Counted from the first letter of the stretch, positions 45,014 to 56,608 are shown. The stretch: 64,000 bases of DNA from Ichthyophis bannanicus (GCA_033557465.1 CM066033.1:1240201523-1240265522); one strand, 5' to 3'. The notes: generated by a model not told the origin, from the letters alone. Program-made: numbers and translations.

Positions 45014-45687
45014 GTGATGGCAGAACAATTTATCCTTGAAGCAGCCTACAGGCAAAACACAGTCCTTTGTTGGATATCGAATGACATATATTTAAAGATA
45101 TTTAATATAAATATTATCACTTGTTGCATATATTTTGCCAGGATAACATCCAAGGCTAGCCTAACTGAACATATTACTCTTATCCTATACAACCTCCACT
45201 GGTTCCCAATAGCCTACAGAATAAAATATAAGCAAATAATCACTGCCTTCAAACTACACAATGACATCTTCCCCTCCTACCTATCCACCCTAATACAATC
45301 TCAAACTGACAACAGACACAGGAGGAAAAATGCACAAAACATTCTGACAATACCATCCTCTATACGAAAAGCTAAACAATTCACAATCAATAGAGCGTTC
45401 AGATTTACAGCCCCCACACTCTGGAATGCTCTACCTGACCAACTCAGAGCAACCAAAGACCTACTAACATTCCGCAAGGAATTAAAAACCCTCCTATTCT
45501 CAGAATATTACAATACACCCTCCCCCAACAATACCTCTAATTCATCAACCCTCCCTTCTGCCACTCAAATATCTTAATCCCACTCCCATCCCCAATGTTT
45601 ATCTCTTTGTAAATAGCTAAGAAACACAGCTGTCACTACGACTATGCATAAGTGTATACTGAGATGTATATAGTTCTGGTTCAACTA
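45014..45687 (+). pseudogene. L2-type LINE ORF2 C-terminus
   Basis: A frame at 45,014-45,577 carries the conserved C-terminal block of L2-type ORF2: LHWFPIAYRIKYK, FKLHNDIFPSYL, RAFRFTAPTLWNALPDQLR and FRKELKTLLF. The N-terminal part is missing (5' truncation). Its 3' UTR runs to 45,687, is interrupted by the L1 insertion, and resumes at 56,755-56,880, ending in AAATAAATAAAT. Relatively well preserved: the last 150 codons have no stop. Confidence 0.82.
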
Positions 45688-45982
45688 GTTTTCTAGTTCC
45701 TTTTTTTTTAGACGTTTTATTTAAATTTTCAGGTAATATACATACAATTTGTGATAGGCTTAGCAACAGTTAATACAATGTGTAGTATATTTTTCCCGCC
45801 TATCACTATGCTCGAACTCTAACATCCCACACTAATAATAACACTATAACAGAACTAAACATGTAACTGCACACTGTGGTGAGCCAACCATGGGCTAACA
45901 TCAGCCCCTTTAGCAATCGGACTATTGTCTATCCATAAGATCGTTGGTGATGACGAGTGCTTATTCTGCAAAGAACAATTGC

Positions 45983-45997
45983 TTATAATAATTGTTG
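45983..45997 (-). pseudogene. L1 ORF2 last codons beyond the hAT insertion
   Basis: After removal of the hAT and one duplication copy, the ORF2 frame continues for four codons to TAA at 45,983-45,985. The hAT instead supplies a TGA two codons after its border, so ORF2 lost only a handful of residues. Confidence 0.75.
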
Positions 45998-46093
45998 GTC
46001 TAGGGCAGCGATGGCGAACCTATGGCACGCGTGCCAGCTGTGGCACATGAAGGCCTTGCAGCTGGCACGCGGGAAGGTCCGCTAGGACAGGTG

Positions 46094-46343
46094 TCTGCCT
46101 CCCTTCGTCTGCAGCCGCGGCTCCCTGCCTGTTAGGGAACCGCGGCTGTGCTTGTAAAATCGTTGCGGAGCCCTTCCTGTCTTGACGGGCTCCATGCAGC
46201 ATTGTCCCGCCTCTAAAGGAAGTTAGAGGCGGGACAATGCTGCACGGAGCCCGTCAAGACAGGAAGGGCTCCGCAACGATTTTACAAGCACAGCCGCGGT
46301 TCCCTAACAGGCAGGGAGCCGCGGCTGCAGACGAAGGGAGGAA
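46094..46343. repeat. Large palindrome in copy 4
   Basis: Arms of about 115 bp with a 12-bp loop at 46,214-46,226. The outer blocks CCTCCCTTCGTCTGCAG and CTGCAGACGAAGGGAGG are complementary, as are GTCCCGCCTCT and AGAGGCGGGAC by the loop. It begins within about ten bases of the terminal repeat. Mirror frames on both strands are artefacts. Confidence 0.92.
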
Positions 46344-46349
46344 GACATG

Positions 46350-47400
46350 GGGAGAGGGGGGGGGCTACCATCGACATGGGGGGAGGGGGGGCTACCATCG
46401 ACATGGGGAGAGGGGGGGGGCTACCATCGACATGGGGAGAGGGGGGGCTACCATCGACATGGGGGGGAGGGGGGGGGCTTACATGGAGGGAGGGGGGCTT
46501 ACATGGATGGATGGAAGGAGGGGGGCTTACATGGAGGGAGGGAGCTGATATGGATGGATGGAAGGAGGGGGGCTTACATGGAGGGAGGGGGGACTGACAT
46601 GGAGGGAGGCTGACATGGACAGTGGGGCTGACAGGGAGGGAGGGAGGGAGGGAGCTGACATGGACAGATGGAAGGACGGGGGCTGACATGGAGGGAGGGG
46701 GGCTGGCATGCACAAAGGGGAGAGACAGGGACATACTGGACAGACGGGATAAATGCTGGAGAGAGGCGAGAGACATTGCGGCTTAGGATTATAATGGGCT
46801 GATGGGGGAGCTAGCACTGGTAATGGGCAGATGGGAGGGGACTAGGACTGGTAATGGGTTGAAGGCTAGGACTGGGAATGGACTGATCAAGGGGGGGGTT
46901 GGGACTGGTAATGGGCTGATAGGGGGGTATGATTGATAATGGACTGATGGGGGCTAGCATTGGAAATGAGCTGATCGGTGAGGTTAGGACTGGAAATGGG
47001 CTGATGGGGGGATAGGACTGGTGATGGGGGGGGTAGGACTGGTGGTATTGGGCTGATTAGGGGAGGCTAGCACTGGTAATGGGGTTGAGGGGGGATTAGC
47101 ACTGGAAGTGAGCTGATTGGGGGGCTTTGACTGAGACTGGGCTGATTGTGGGGAGGGGAGGATAGAGCTGCTGGCCCTGGAAGAAAACTGGGGGCTAAGG
47201 CTACAAATGGGCTGATGCGAGGGGATGGGAGAATGGAACTGGAAGGGAGTGGATCTGAGAGGGGCTGCCATGGTATTTGTACTAGAAGGGACTGGTCAGT
47301 GGGGAAGGAGGGGGACTGGAAGGGAATGGACACCAGTGACAATCATGGGAATGCAAGTTGACATTGGAAGGTACTGGGAGTGAGGACTGGAAAGGGGCTG
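46350..47400 (-). repeat. Purine-rich minisatellite in copy 4
   Basis: 46,350-46,720 has GGGGGGCTACCATCGACATG- and ACATGGAGGGAGGGGG-type units. 46,790-47,400 has GGGACTGGTAATGGGCTGAT-type units, the complement of the copy-3 repeat. Strand bias is reversed relative to copies 1-3 because the element is inverted. Confidence 0.9.
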
Positions 47401-47673
47401 ATACTGGGGAGGGTTACTGGGACTGGAAATAGGCTGATGGAAAGAAGTGAAGAAAACGAAAGAAGAGATAAGAAATGGCAGATGGACCATAGACCACAGA
47501 AACAGAGCTAAGAGAAGACAGGAAAGCAGAAGCCTCAGATCGGGACCAGCATGATCAGAGAATAAATTGGTCAGACAACAAAGGTAGAAAAAATAATTTT
47601 ATTTCATATTAGTGATTTGACTACAAAATCATCATAATTTTGAAATCAAATATTGTTACTTGTGATTAATTAA

Positions 47674-47818
47674 CCGTATTTTCCGGCGTATTTTTTTTGG
47701 TGTGCGCTGGAAGAGGGGTAGTCTTATACGGCGAGTATAGGCCAAACACCTATATTTTAACAGGAAAAGTAGGGGGTCGTCTTATACGCCCAGTCGTCTT
47801 ATATGCCGGAAAATACGG
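47674..47818. mobile_element. MITE with CCGTATTTTCCGGCGTAT ends
   Basis: 145 bp. The inverted repeat CCGTATTTTCCGGCGTAT is paired with ATATGCCGGAAAATACGG. Flanked by TAA on both sides (47,671-47,673 and 47,819-47,821), which fits Harbinger-type target use. Also carries internal AGTCTTATACG / CGTCTTATACG repeats. Confidence 0.75.
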
Positions 47819-48256
47819 TAAGTAAATTTAACGTTTTCTATGAAAAGTAGTTCTGAGGGGGGTCAAAAAAATATTAAAAGAAAAGTGACAATAATATAAT
47901 AATATATTTATAATGTGGATTACATTTGGGCCCTCATATTTACCTCAGGCTATGATTGTGATTGTGATTATGATGGTACACTGTAAGAAACAATATATGC
48001 AGTGTTAGATTTGTTTTAAATGTCGCAATGGTTTTGCGGCTCCCAGTTTTTTTTTTTCCCTTCGGAAACGGGTCCAAGTGGCTCTTTATGTCTTAAAGGT
48101 TGCAGACCCCTGTGCTAGGAGAAAGGCCCCAGCCCGGCCCCGCGCTTCCCCTTCCGGTCGGAGCTTCTGCGCGCCTCTCGCCGAGAAGCTGCACGCTAGG
48201 GCTCGTGCGCCGTCCTCTCGCGAGATTATAGGACCCGCGCGGGAGCTGGGTTCCAA

Positions 48257-48415
48257 AGAAGAGCAAAACCTACCACTTTCATGATGAATGGGAAATGGAC
48301 TACTTCTTCATCATGGTTAAAGACAAGTGTTGTGTAATTTGTAACGCCCCAGTATCCTTGCCCAAAATGGGTGATCTGGAACATCATTATAAGGCTCTAA
48401 AATATTGTTGTTAAG
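48257..48415 (+). pseudogene. BED-finger exon of a hAT transposase (remnant)
   Basis: A short plus-strand frame encodes KKSKTYHFHDEWE, DYFFIMVKDKCCVIC and LPKMGDLEHHYK, then stops. This is the N-terminal BED-type zinc finger (C-x2-C ... H-H) of transposases related to vertebrate GTF2IRD2/ZBED-like proteins. No core domain remains. Confidence 0.72.
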
Positions 48416-48504
48416 GTTTAATTGACGTGCTGGCACTTTGAGGAAATTCTTTGGTTTTGTGCGGCAGTTTGGGCACTCGGGCTCAAAAAGGTTAGCCATC
48501 ACTG

Positions 48505-51500
48505 GTCTAGGGTATCCCATTTTTTAAGTAGATTACGGTATGACGGTTGCTGTATCACATAGGCTTGTTCACATGACCGGTGGTAGCAGACCAAATTCCA
48601 CCACCAGTCTATATGTAAGGTTTCAAAATTCTTCCAGTGGCTTAGGATCGCTTTTAGCGCCAAGCTAAGTAGTAAATCTAGCATGGCATCCGCTTCTTTC
48701 TCCGTTGTCATCCGGGCGGCCAGTGATTTGTAGATCACTATACGATATGTTAAAGGTGTCCAGAATTTGAGGAGTCGCGTGATGCGGCTCCAGACTTGTC
48801 GCCAGAATTCTTGTAATAGGTCGCAGTAATAAAGCATATGTGCCAACGTTCCATCCTCTGAGCCACAGGACCAGCATTTCATACTTTGGTGTTCCTGCCA
48901 TTTAGCAACTTTGACCGGCGTCAAATAAGCTCGATGAGCCACAAAGTACAACGTTTGCGTGAGTGAGGACGCCCTAGTAATCCTAATCTGTGAGTTCCAG
49001 AAGGTATTCCACATTTCCGGGTCCGTCTGTTCACCCACTTCAGATTCCCAAATTAGTTGTGCACCTCTGCATCTTCTTTTCTCTCCCTCTCGGATAAGCC
49101 GAACATATTTGGATATCAGTCGCTGTTCTTCCGCCAGTACTCTGATTCTATGATACATGGTTGGGCCTTCTTGTAGAAGCGCAGGGAACACTCCAGCTGC
49201 AGCTAGGCAATGTCGCAATTGACACCATTGAAAGAAACAGGAATGTGGCATATCATATTCCTGTTGTAGGGTCGGGAAGGACTTGAACGCCTGTTTATGA
49301 ATTAGGTGACCCAAGTTTATAATGCCCCGTGTCAGCCAAGGGATCCAAATGAAACTGCATCCGTCAATCTTAAATTTCGGGTTGAGCCATATATTGGTAG
49401 ACATGGTATGGTCCCGTCCCCCATCCATTTTATGAGCAAGGAATCGAAAAGCGGCCTGAGTATTCCCTATAATTTCATCTTCCGACACTGATGTTGGAGA
49501 TTCCGCTCCAATACGCAGCCATAAGGGCACTGGACTACTCAATGTGGTTTCAATATATATCCATGAGGGTCATTCAGGCGCTTCTTCTCTCTCACTCCAC
49601 CATGTTCCTTGTTTCAGTATAGCCACGTTGTGGTAGTTTTGAAAGTCGGGAAAATGAACTCCGCCCCATCGCTTAGCTAACTTAAGCTTCCACAGCGCAA
49701 TTCTTGGAGGTTTGTTGCGCCACAGAAACCTACTCAGAATTTTCTCTAACTTGTCATAAAATTTCCTCTCATATAGAACCGGTAGCATACTGAGGATGTA
49801 GTTCAGTTTAGGCATTATAACCATTTTGATGGTTTCTAATCGGCCCCACCAAGACATATGCATCGGGGACCATTTGTTGATATATTCAGTAAGGATATGT
49901 TCACATGCCACCCTATTTTGTTTCATAGTATCATGTGAAGTGATTCCGTAGGTAACTCCCAGATATCTGAAGGAGGTACGTTCCACTATGAACGGATATT
50001 GACTGAGGGCTGTCTCCGATACTTTAGGGTGAAGAGGAATGATTGTCGTTTTGGACATATTCAATTTATATCCGGATATCTGGGAGTACTCCTCTATGAC
50101 GTTTAAAGTAGCTGTTAGGGAGTTGGTCTCCAATACGAGAAATAGGTCATCCGCATACGCTGATATTTTACAGTGATAATCTTTGAATCTAATACCAGAG
50201 ATATTTTCCTGCTGTCTTAATTTAATCAGCAAGGGTTCTAGCGCTATGTTAAAGAGCAAAGGTTATAGCGGGCATCCTTGCCTGGTACCCCTGGAGAGTT
50301 GGAATTCGGTGGAGAGTCCACTATTTACAGCTACTCGAGCTGTCGGCTTTGTATATAATAATTCCACATTTTTTATATAAGCTTCTGGGATATCAAACCA
50401 TCGCATCGTGTCAAAGAGATACGGGAGCTCCACTCTATCGAAGGCTTTTTCCGCGTCTAGTGCGAGTCCCACAACCGGGGTAGTGTGGTAATGGGCCTTC
50501 GTCAATATATGTGCCATTAGGCGCCCATTGTCCGTTGTCGATCTCCCTGGCATAAAACCACATTGATCTGGATGTATTAATACCGAGATTACTTTCACTA
50601 ATCGGTTAGCTAAGAGTTTGGCGTAAATTTTGTAATCTGCGTTTAACAGCGAGATGGGTCGGTAATTTTCTACTCGCTGAGAGTCCCTGCCCGGCTTAGG
50701 GTGTATGGCAATCGTGGCCGAGGCAAATCCTCCAATGGTAGGACTCTCATCTTGAAGTCCAAAGTAATATTGCTGTAGCTCTGGGAGCAGCAATTTTGAG
50801 AAGGTAGTGTAAAACTCAACAGGTAGACCATCTGGGCCGCTGGCCTTCCCCTTGGCTAGTTGTTTCATTGCACATTCTATCTCTGCGATGGTTATATCAT
50901 CTTCAAGGATATGCTTCTGCGTCGCGGATAGCTTAGGCCCCGTGAGGGACGCCACGAAGTTAGAGAACGAGTCCATACTACTGTCAATCTCCGTCTGATA
51001 GAGTTTAGCATAAAAGGTTTCACATATAGCTTGTATCTCTTCATCCTTTATCCGTATGTTGCCTTGGGCGTCTTTCAAGCCCGCAACTCTTGTTGCTGCC
51101 TTCTTCGCTCGGAGCATGCGAGCTAACAACGCACTCGCTCGGTTGCTCTCATGATAATACAACCCTCTTTGAGCCTTGATCTGCAGGTCTGCTTCTGAGC
51201 TCAGAATGGCATTGTATTGATATCTCAATTTTTGCAGCCTGAGCAGTATCAATGAGTCGGTCCGCTTCGTGAGCAGTCGTTCTCCTGTGCGTATTTCCTG
51301 TTCAAGCTCAATCAGTCGTTGTTTTGTCACTTTTTTCTTTTGTATGTTATATGATGTCATACGCCCTCTCATACTAGCTTTGAAGCCTTCCCACCAGGCC
51401 CACGTTGCCGTCTCAGAACTTTGGTTATAAGTGAAGTATTCGGCAATGGCCACATCCATGATGTTTCGGAACTCCATATCTGCCAGCCAAGATCGATCAA

Positions 51501-52287
51501 AATGCCATCTCGCCTGTGGTTGTAGGGTATTGCCAGTATCCAACTCTAGCATTACCGCTGCGTGATCAGAGACCGTTTTAGCTAAGTGTCGAGTATCAGA
51601 AATCCTATTCAGCAATGTCTTGGATATTAGAAAGTAATCTATGCGCGTTTGTGTGTTATGTGGCATCGAATAGTATGTGTATTCTCGTTCTGTTGGGGAT
51701 AATAACCTCCAGGGGTCTATCAAACCAGTGGAGTCCATTATGCTTGTCAGCATTCTGCTAGCCTTCGGCTTATGTTGCGGCTTATATGGGGTTCTGTCAA
51801 TTAATGGGTCTCGAATGAGATTAAAATCTCCTCCGAGAATAACTGTAGTAGAGTCCATCGTCAGGAGTTCGTGTGCCACATTTTCATAGAAGTGCGGTTC
51901 GTCTAGATTCGGGCCATAAATTGACATCAGGGTGTATCTGTCATCATGTATCTTAGCTATTGCCTTGGCCCATCTCCCTGTAGGATCAATCGCTGTCTCC
52001 TCAATTACCGGTTTCAATGACCTGCGAATTAAGATGATTACTCTGCCCTTTTTCTTCTGTGCTGGAGAAGACACAACATTCTGATAATATTCTCCTTTTA
52101 CTTTCTGAGATTCACATAAGGAGAGGTGTGTCTCTTGTAGATATATTACGTCCGCACGCTGTTTTTTACAGTAATTTAGTATTTTCGTGCGTTTCATTGG
52201 GTTAGTGATACCCTGTACATTAAGGGTCAAAAACTTTAATTTTGCATTAGTCATGAGCCCAATCGCTTGTATCATATTTAATAGCAC
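48505..52287 (-). pseudogene. L1 ORF2 (endonuclease-RT), two in-frame stops
   Basis: One uninterrupted phase from 52,287 (or the ATG at 52,254, MTNAKLKFLTLN) to the hAT border. Endonuclease: QETHLS (Glu), GGDFNLI (Asp), SDHAAV (His). RT: NYRPISLLNADYKIYAK, LDAEKAFDRVE, RGTRQGCPL, and active box AYADDLFL (about 50,140). C-terminal CWSCGSEDGTLAHMLYYC knuckle near 48,860. Only TAA at about 50,260 and TGA at about 49,567 break it, with no frameshift in 3.8 kb, so the insertion is young. About 1,265 codons, normal for the L1 clade. Confidence 0.92.
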
Positions 52288-52671
52288 TCGCCATCATCAT
52301 CATCCTACCCCGTAAATATATGGGATTAGTTATGTTCTCACGTTTGTTGGGCAACCACAGTGCATAACATATAATAACTTGTATGGTGCAGCTTAACCCG
52401 CTTATACCAACCATCTGTTACCTGCTCCCTCCCCTCACCCTAGCCCTATTAAGATCCCTTTGAGTAGTTTAACTGTTCTCTCCCCCCGTCTAGCTATGCA
52501 CATCAGTAGTATTGGGGGGGTACAGTTTGAGCAGAAACACATTCAGGAGTATAGACATAGGAGAAGAAAAGGAAAAATACATGCCTCCCACTCTGCATTA
52601 TCCTGTACCTGCAGTACCCCCATCGAAATGATGACCTATTAATAAGTATCAGCAAAGATCTCCTGTATCTC

Positions 52672-52716
52672 TCATGTCCCAATTTCCATGTCGGCTTGCT
52701 CCCGGAGAAACAGTCT
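52672..52716 (-). pseudogene. L1 ORF1 3' end beyond the inner L1
   Basis: Last codons of the outer ORF1 (ending MEIGT and TGA at 52,672-52,674), separated from the rest by the inner L1. In phase with 55,802-56,608 after one 18-bp duplication copy is removed. Confidence 0.8.
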
Positions 52717-53279
52717 CAAGTCCTCGCCCTTTTCTTTTTTTTTTAAACTTTTATTTTCATTTTGCAACAAACAAAAGAAACAACACACCAAAAGAGACAA
52801 AACAAGTATACAATAAGGAAAAGTAAACCCATTACCCCCCACCCCGATGCTTCTTCTCTACCCGATTATATCAGCATGTGAGCGCTTCCAATTAACAGTG
52901 ATTATACATCAAACGATCAAAAGAGTATCTACAATACAGCATGATCATGGGACAGAGATATATACAAAGTTAGACAGTCAGATGAGAACATTTAGCAAAA
53001 TGTACATAGTCATTGAGCATCTTCCATTGAGACCAATGAGAAGGAGTCTGAACGGAGGAAGCGAACAGACGAGGTATTTGTTCATATTTACTGTAAAGAC
53101 AAGCATGATTCCACCATTCATTGGGGCTCAGATGGGAGCTAATTTTCCAGGATTACTTAATTAGGGAAATAGCAATGCCAAGCATAAAGTTCGAAAGGAG
53201 ATAAGCCATTTTTGGGAGAGGGGGGATCCCCGCAACTGGGCGAAGTCCCACTATCCTCCAAGAAAGGGGCTCCTGAGAG

Positions 53280-54394
53280 TGCGAGATAGACTAAATACGA
53301 CCCCAGACCCGACGCCAGTAATACTGTAGTGCGGGATATTCATGCATAACATGAGGCAATGAACCAATGGCCGCAGGACGTGTCCAGCAACCATTGCCCT
53401 GAGTAGTGTTCCATTTGTCTAATCTGTGAGGAGTGTAAAAACACCGGTGGGCTAGAAAGAAGAGGGTCTGAGTGAGTGAGGCGGGTCGGGAACCCGTGTC
53501 CCTCTACTCCAGATAAGGCTCCATTGCTCCGAGGTCAAAGTCACATGCAATTCTCTCTCCCATACTTTCTGCGCTATAGGGGTATCTCTAGTTATAGCAT
53601 TACATAAGGCTTAGTAAAAGTGGATGCTACACCCAGTGAACTACCGAGAGATCGGAAAGTCTCCAAGCAACCTTATGTAGAGAATGCCGATGGCGGGAGT
53701 CCTCTAGTGCTCCGAAGGCGATGCTGAAGTTGCACTGACCAGAGTCGGGAGTCTAAAGATTGCATAAGAGTATTAAAGGCACCTAAAGTGTCTAAAAGCA
53801 TTGGTGGATAGTGGGAGTCTGATGGGAGAGTCATACCAGGGAGAAAGGTAAGAGGAATCGGTTTGCAAAGGTCCGCTTCTATATCTAGCCACACAGGTCT
53901 ACTCGGTACTGGATCTTCCAACCAACGAGCACCTTGTTTGAGAAGAAAAGATTGAGGGAACACTTGAGTAAAATCGCCACCAAGTATTAATGGAGCAGTG
54001 GCAGAGGCCAAGGCCAACTGCGCAATACTTGCATAGTAAGCAGGGTTGTCCACATTCGGGGCATAATGCAAATACACGTGAATTCACTATCTCCAACCTC
54101 AAGGTGTACACGGGCCCATCTACCCTCCTTGTCAGCGCTAATATCAGGTACAGTAGCGTGCAAAGACTTCCTAACCAGAATGGCTATCCCGTATCATTTG
54201 GAAACGGTGGAAGAATAGGCAGCTACCATGTGAGGCTTAGCATTGAGTTTCAGTGTTTCAGCAGAGTTTAAATGCGTTTCCTGAAGAAACACTAAATCAA
54301 CATGCTCATGGCTAAGATAGCTAAGGATTTTCTTTCCTTTGAGTGGACCATTAATGCCTTTGACGGTGAATGATAAGATTTTACATAAGGCCAT
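53280..54394 (-). pseudogene. Inner L1 ORF2 remnant (RT deleted)
   Basis: 54,394-54,194 encodes the endonuclease start (ILSFTVKGINGPLKG, FLQETHLN). After a frameshift, YFAPNVDNPAYY and LILGGDFTQVF follow (54,075-53,960). The frame then passes straight into text matching the outer ORF2 C-terminal region (DPVPSRPVWLDIEADL near 53,905 against SSPVPLWLRIGAESP at 49,540). The join removes the whole RT domain. Confidence 0.78.
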
Positions 54395-54819
54395 TCAGAA
54401 AAGTTAAAAATTCTGAGCATGATAGCACACATAATTGCACTATGTCCCTCAAACTGACTGTATCTGGCTGTACACATGACATAGGAAAAATAAGCTAATA
54501 TAATACAATGAAGCGCCCCACATTAACAAAGAAAACCGCAGTATGGTAGAGGAGAAGCAAATCCCAAAATTACTGGCGACCATGTGTCTGCGGGGAGAAA
54601 CCCAGAGAAGGCCAAAATTGAAAAACACATAACCTGTAGGACTGTGCGTGCTCCGAATCCGACCGAGGCACACATCATGAAGGGATAGGAGACCAAAAAA
54701 CAAAAGTCATATAGAGAAAGAAAGAAAGTCCAGGCTATTTCTGTGCTTGGCTATGACCGCCGCATCGGGCCCTTCAAAATGGCGGATAGAGCCGGCAGAT
54801 AAGAGTCCAAGATTTGGGA

Positions 54820-55668
54820 TCAGCGCATCTGCTCTGCTTCTTTGGAGTCTAAAAATGTTGATAGTAGATCAGGATCTTCGAACGTCCTGATTTGGTTGTG
54901 GAGAGTCACTCGGAGCTTCGCTGGATACAACAGGCCAAAGCGAGCCTGTAGCTGTTGAAGTCGAGGGCGAAAAGCAAGGAGTTTCTTCCGACGGTCAACG
55001 GTAGGCTTTGCCAAATCAGGAAAGAAGGAGACCTTACGACCTTCAAATTCCAAATGATGATTCGCTCGGGCAGCATGTAAAATTTGTTTCACTTGTTGAT
55101 ATCGTAGCAAGCTAAAGATAATAGGCCGGGGGGTCGTGCGGTTGAGCGCCATGTGGGCAGGAACACGGTGTGCTCGATCGAGTTCCAGTTCTCTGTGAAA
55201 AGTGATCTTCAGCAAGGAGGGAAGAGTTTTGAGCAAGAATTCTCTCATATCTCCTGCTTCCACCCCCTCCGGCATTCCGAGGAGCCTCACATTGTTGCGA
55301 CGGGCTCGATTATTGCTATCTTCTAACTCCTTTTGAAGATTCTGTATCTGGCGCTCAGCCTTGTCCAGTTTGCCCAAGCGCACCTCGTGCGAGTCGAGGA
55401 CCCCCGCCATGTTGTCCTGCCGTAATGAAAGACTTTCAAGTCGGTCCTGGAGCACTCCAAAGTCTTCTCGCATGGCTCGAAGCGCTTCTCCATTGGACTG
55501 CACCAATTCCTTCACGCCGCGTATTTCCTCCAAAATCTCCAGGTGCATTTCGGGGTTTTCACGAAATGGAACCATCTTCTGTGGGGAAGACACCTCTGTT
55601 TTGGAGCGTTTTCCGTGAGAAGAAGAAGGAGACCCGAAGTCCAAGCGCGCTGGTTTATGGGCCGCCAT
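54820..55668 (-). CDS. L1 ORF1 protein of inner L1 (intact, 282 aa)
   Basis: Complete open frame from ATG (MAAHKPARLDFGS) to stop. A basic N-terminus is followed by a long coiled coil (about residues 45-120, RLESLSLRQDNMAGVLDSHE). The RRM-like domain begins NNRARRNNVRLLGMPEG (about 118), and the C-terminal domain has ELDRAHRVP and RRKKLLAFRPRLQQL. This is the trimeric RNA chaperone of L1-clade elements. Its ORF2 is defective, so any product could act only in trans. Length is normal for the family. Confidence 0.88.
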   Translation of the reverse strand: MAAHKPARLDFGSPSSSHGKRSKTEVSSPQKMVPFRENPEMHLEILEEIRGVKELVQSNGEALRAMREDFGVLQDRLESLSLRQDNMAGVLDSHEVRLGKLDKAERQIQNLQKELEDSNNRARRNNVRLLGMPEGVEAGDMREFLLKTLPSLLKITFHRELELDRAHRVPAHMALNRTTPRPIIFSLLRYQQVKQILHAARANHHLEFEGRKVSFFPDLAKPTVDRRKKLLAFRPRLQQLQARFGLLYPAKLRVTLHNQIRTFEDPDLLSTFLDSKEAEQMR

Positions 55669-55801
55669 CCCCCCCGAGGTGCCCCGGTCAGCTCGGAGCG
55701 AAATAGCAAAGTTGTATAGGTATTAAGTCAGGATTCTAAGTAGGCCTCTCGGGAGCTTCAACGCAAAGCGTCCTACCCGCTGGACATCAGGCTCCGCCCC
55801 C

Positions 55802-56608
55802 CAAGTCCTCGCCCTTTTCAAAAGATCGCGTCATGTTGTTCAGTGTCACCTTCATACGAGCCGGATAAAGGAGGCCATACCGAGCATTTACTTTCTGTAG
55901 CAGAGGCCTGCAGGCTAACAGATCCTTGCGTTTCTCTACCGTTGTCTTGCACAGGTCTGGATAGAACGCAACTTTATTACCATCTAGTAGGAGCGCTGGT
56001 TTCACCTTAGCCGTCTGCAAAATCTGTAATGCTTGCTGGTAACGCAATACTTTCAAAACCACCGGTCTCGGGTGCGGCGTTCCACTGCTAGTGCGAGAGG
56101 GGACCCGATGGGCACGTTCAATTTCCAGCGCTGGTGTGAAAGTAATTTGCAATATATCCGGGATCAATTTTTCTAAATATTTAATCATATCGATTCCTTC
56201 TCTCCCCTCTGGTATACCTGTGATTCGGACATTACTTCGTCGTGCGCGGTTATTTTGTTCTTCCATTTGATTCTCCAGTGCCTTTATCCGATTGGCGAGT
56301 GGGCCCATCTCCGCCCTTGTACTGCGACAATGCTCAGCTTCAACTTCCACAGCGTGCAGGCGACCGGTAACCTCCGCCAGAGTATCCTTAACTTCCTGCA
56401 TATCTGTTTGCATCTGCGTTATTGCCGAGTTACTGGAGGTAACCATATCTTTCACCGCTCTCAGCTCGTGCAATATCTCTCGTTCACCAGCCATGATATC
56501 TTTGTCCGGCGCCATCTTTTGTGGGGAGGCCGACTCTTGTTTTGAGCGTTTGACCGCCAGTCCTGCCGTCGCTTGGAAATCTAGACGGGCAGGTTTTAAA
56601 GTTGACAT
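55802..56608 (-). pseudogene. L1 ORF1 of outer L1, interrupted by inner L1
   Basis: Starts MSTLKPARLDFQATAG at 56,608. Coiled coil at about residues 45-115 (VKDTLAEVTGRLHAVEVEAE), then NNRARRSNVRITGIPEG, then ALEIERAHRVPSR and KRKDLLACRPLLQKV. Paralogous to the inner ORF1 (shared KPARLDF start and RRM core). Open to the insertion point at 55,802, where only the last 15-20 codons are cut off (52,672-52,716). Confidence 0.9.

Larger units (their letters stand above)
46088..48112 (-). mobile_element. hAT-type shared-core element, copy 4 (inside another hAT)
   Basis: The ends CAGGTGTCTGCC (46,088) and GGTTGCAGACCCCTG (to 48,112) form the inverted repeat. Target duplication is CGCTAGGA (46,080-46,087) against TGCTAGGA (48,113-48,120), with one CpG-type change. 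In core orientation (minus strand): AT-rich segment, a small MITE, core (47,600 to 47,420, with TTTTTTCTACCTTTGTTGTC), minisatellite (47,400 to 46,350), palindrome (46,343 to 46,094), terminus. The same module order as copies 1-3, but with different termini. Confidence 0.88.
46006..48504. mobile_element. Small hAT element, split by a second hAT
   Basis: The left end CAGCGATGGCGAACC and right end GGTTAGCCATCACTG are inverted repeats with exact target duplication GTCTAGGG (45,998-46,005 and 48,505-48,512). Its own sequence is 46,006-46,087 and 48,113-48,504 (about 470 bp). It lies in the last codons of the L1 ORF2. The right part keeps a BED-finger exon remnant, showing descent from an autonomous hAT. 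Confidence 0.92.
52735..55801 (-). mobile_element. Inner L1, internally deleted
   Basis: Minus-strand L1 inserted in ORF1 of the outer L1, with target duplication CAAGTCCTCGCCCTTTTC (52,717-52,734 and 55,802-55,819) and poly-A as the T-run from 52,735. 5' end GGGGGGCGGAGCC as in the outer copy. Contains full ORF1, the endonuclease start of ORF2, then a jump to the ORF2 C-terminus: the RT region is missing. About 3.1 kb. Confidence 0.9.

Noticed and set aside
46237..46776. Gly- and Pro-rich frames on both strands
   Set aside because: Reading of the palindrome and the G-rich minisatellite of hAT copy 4.
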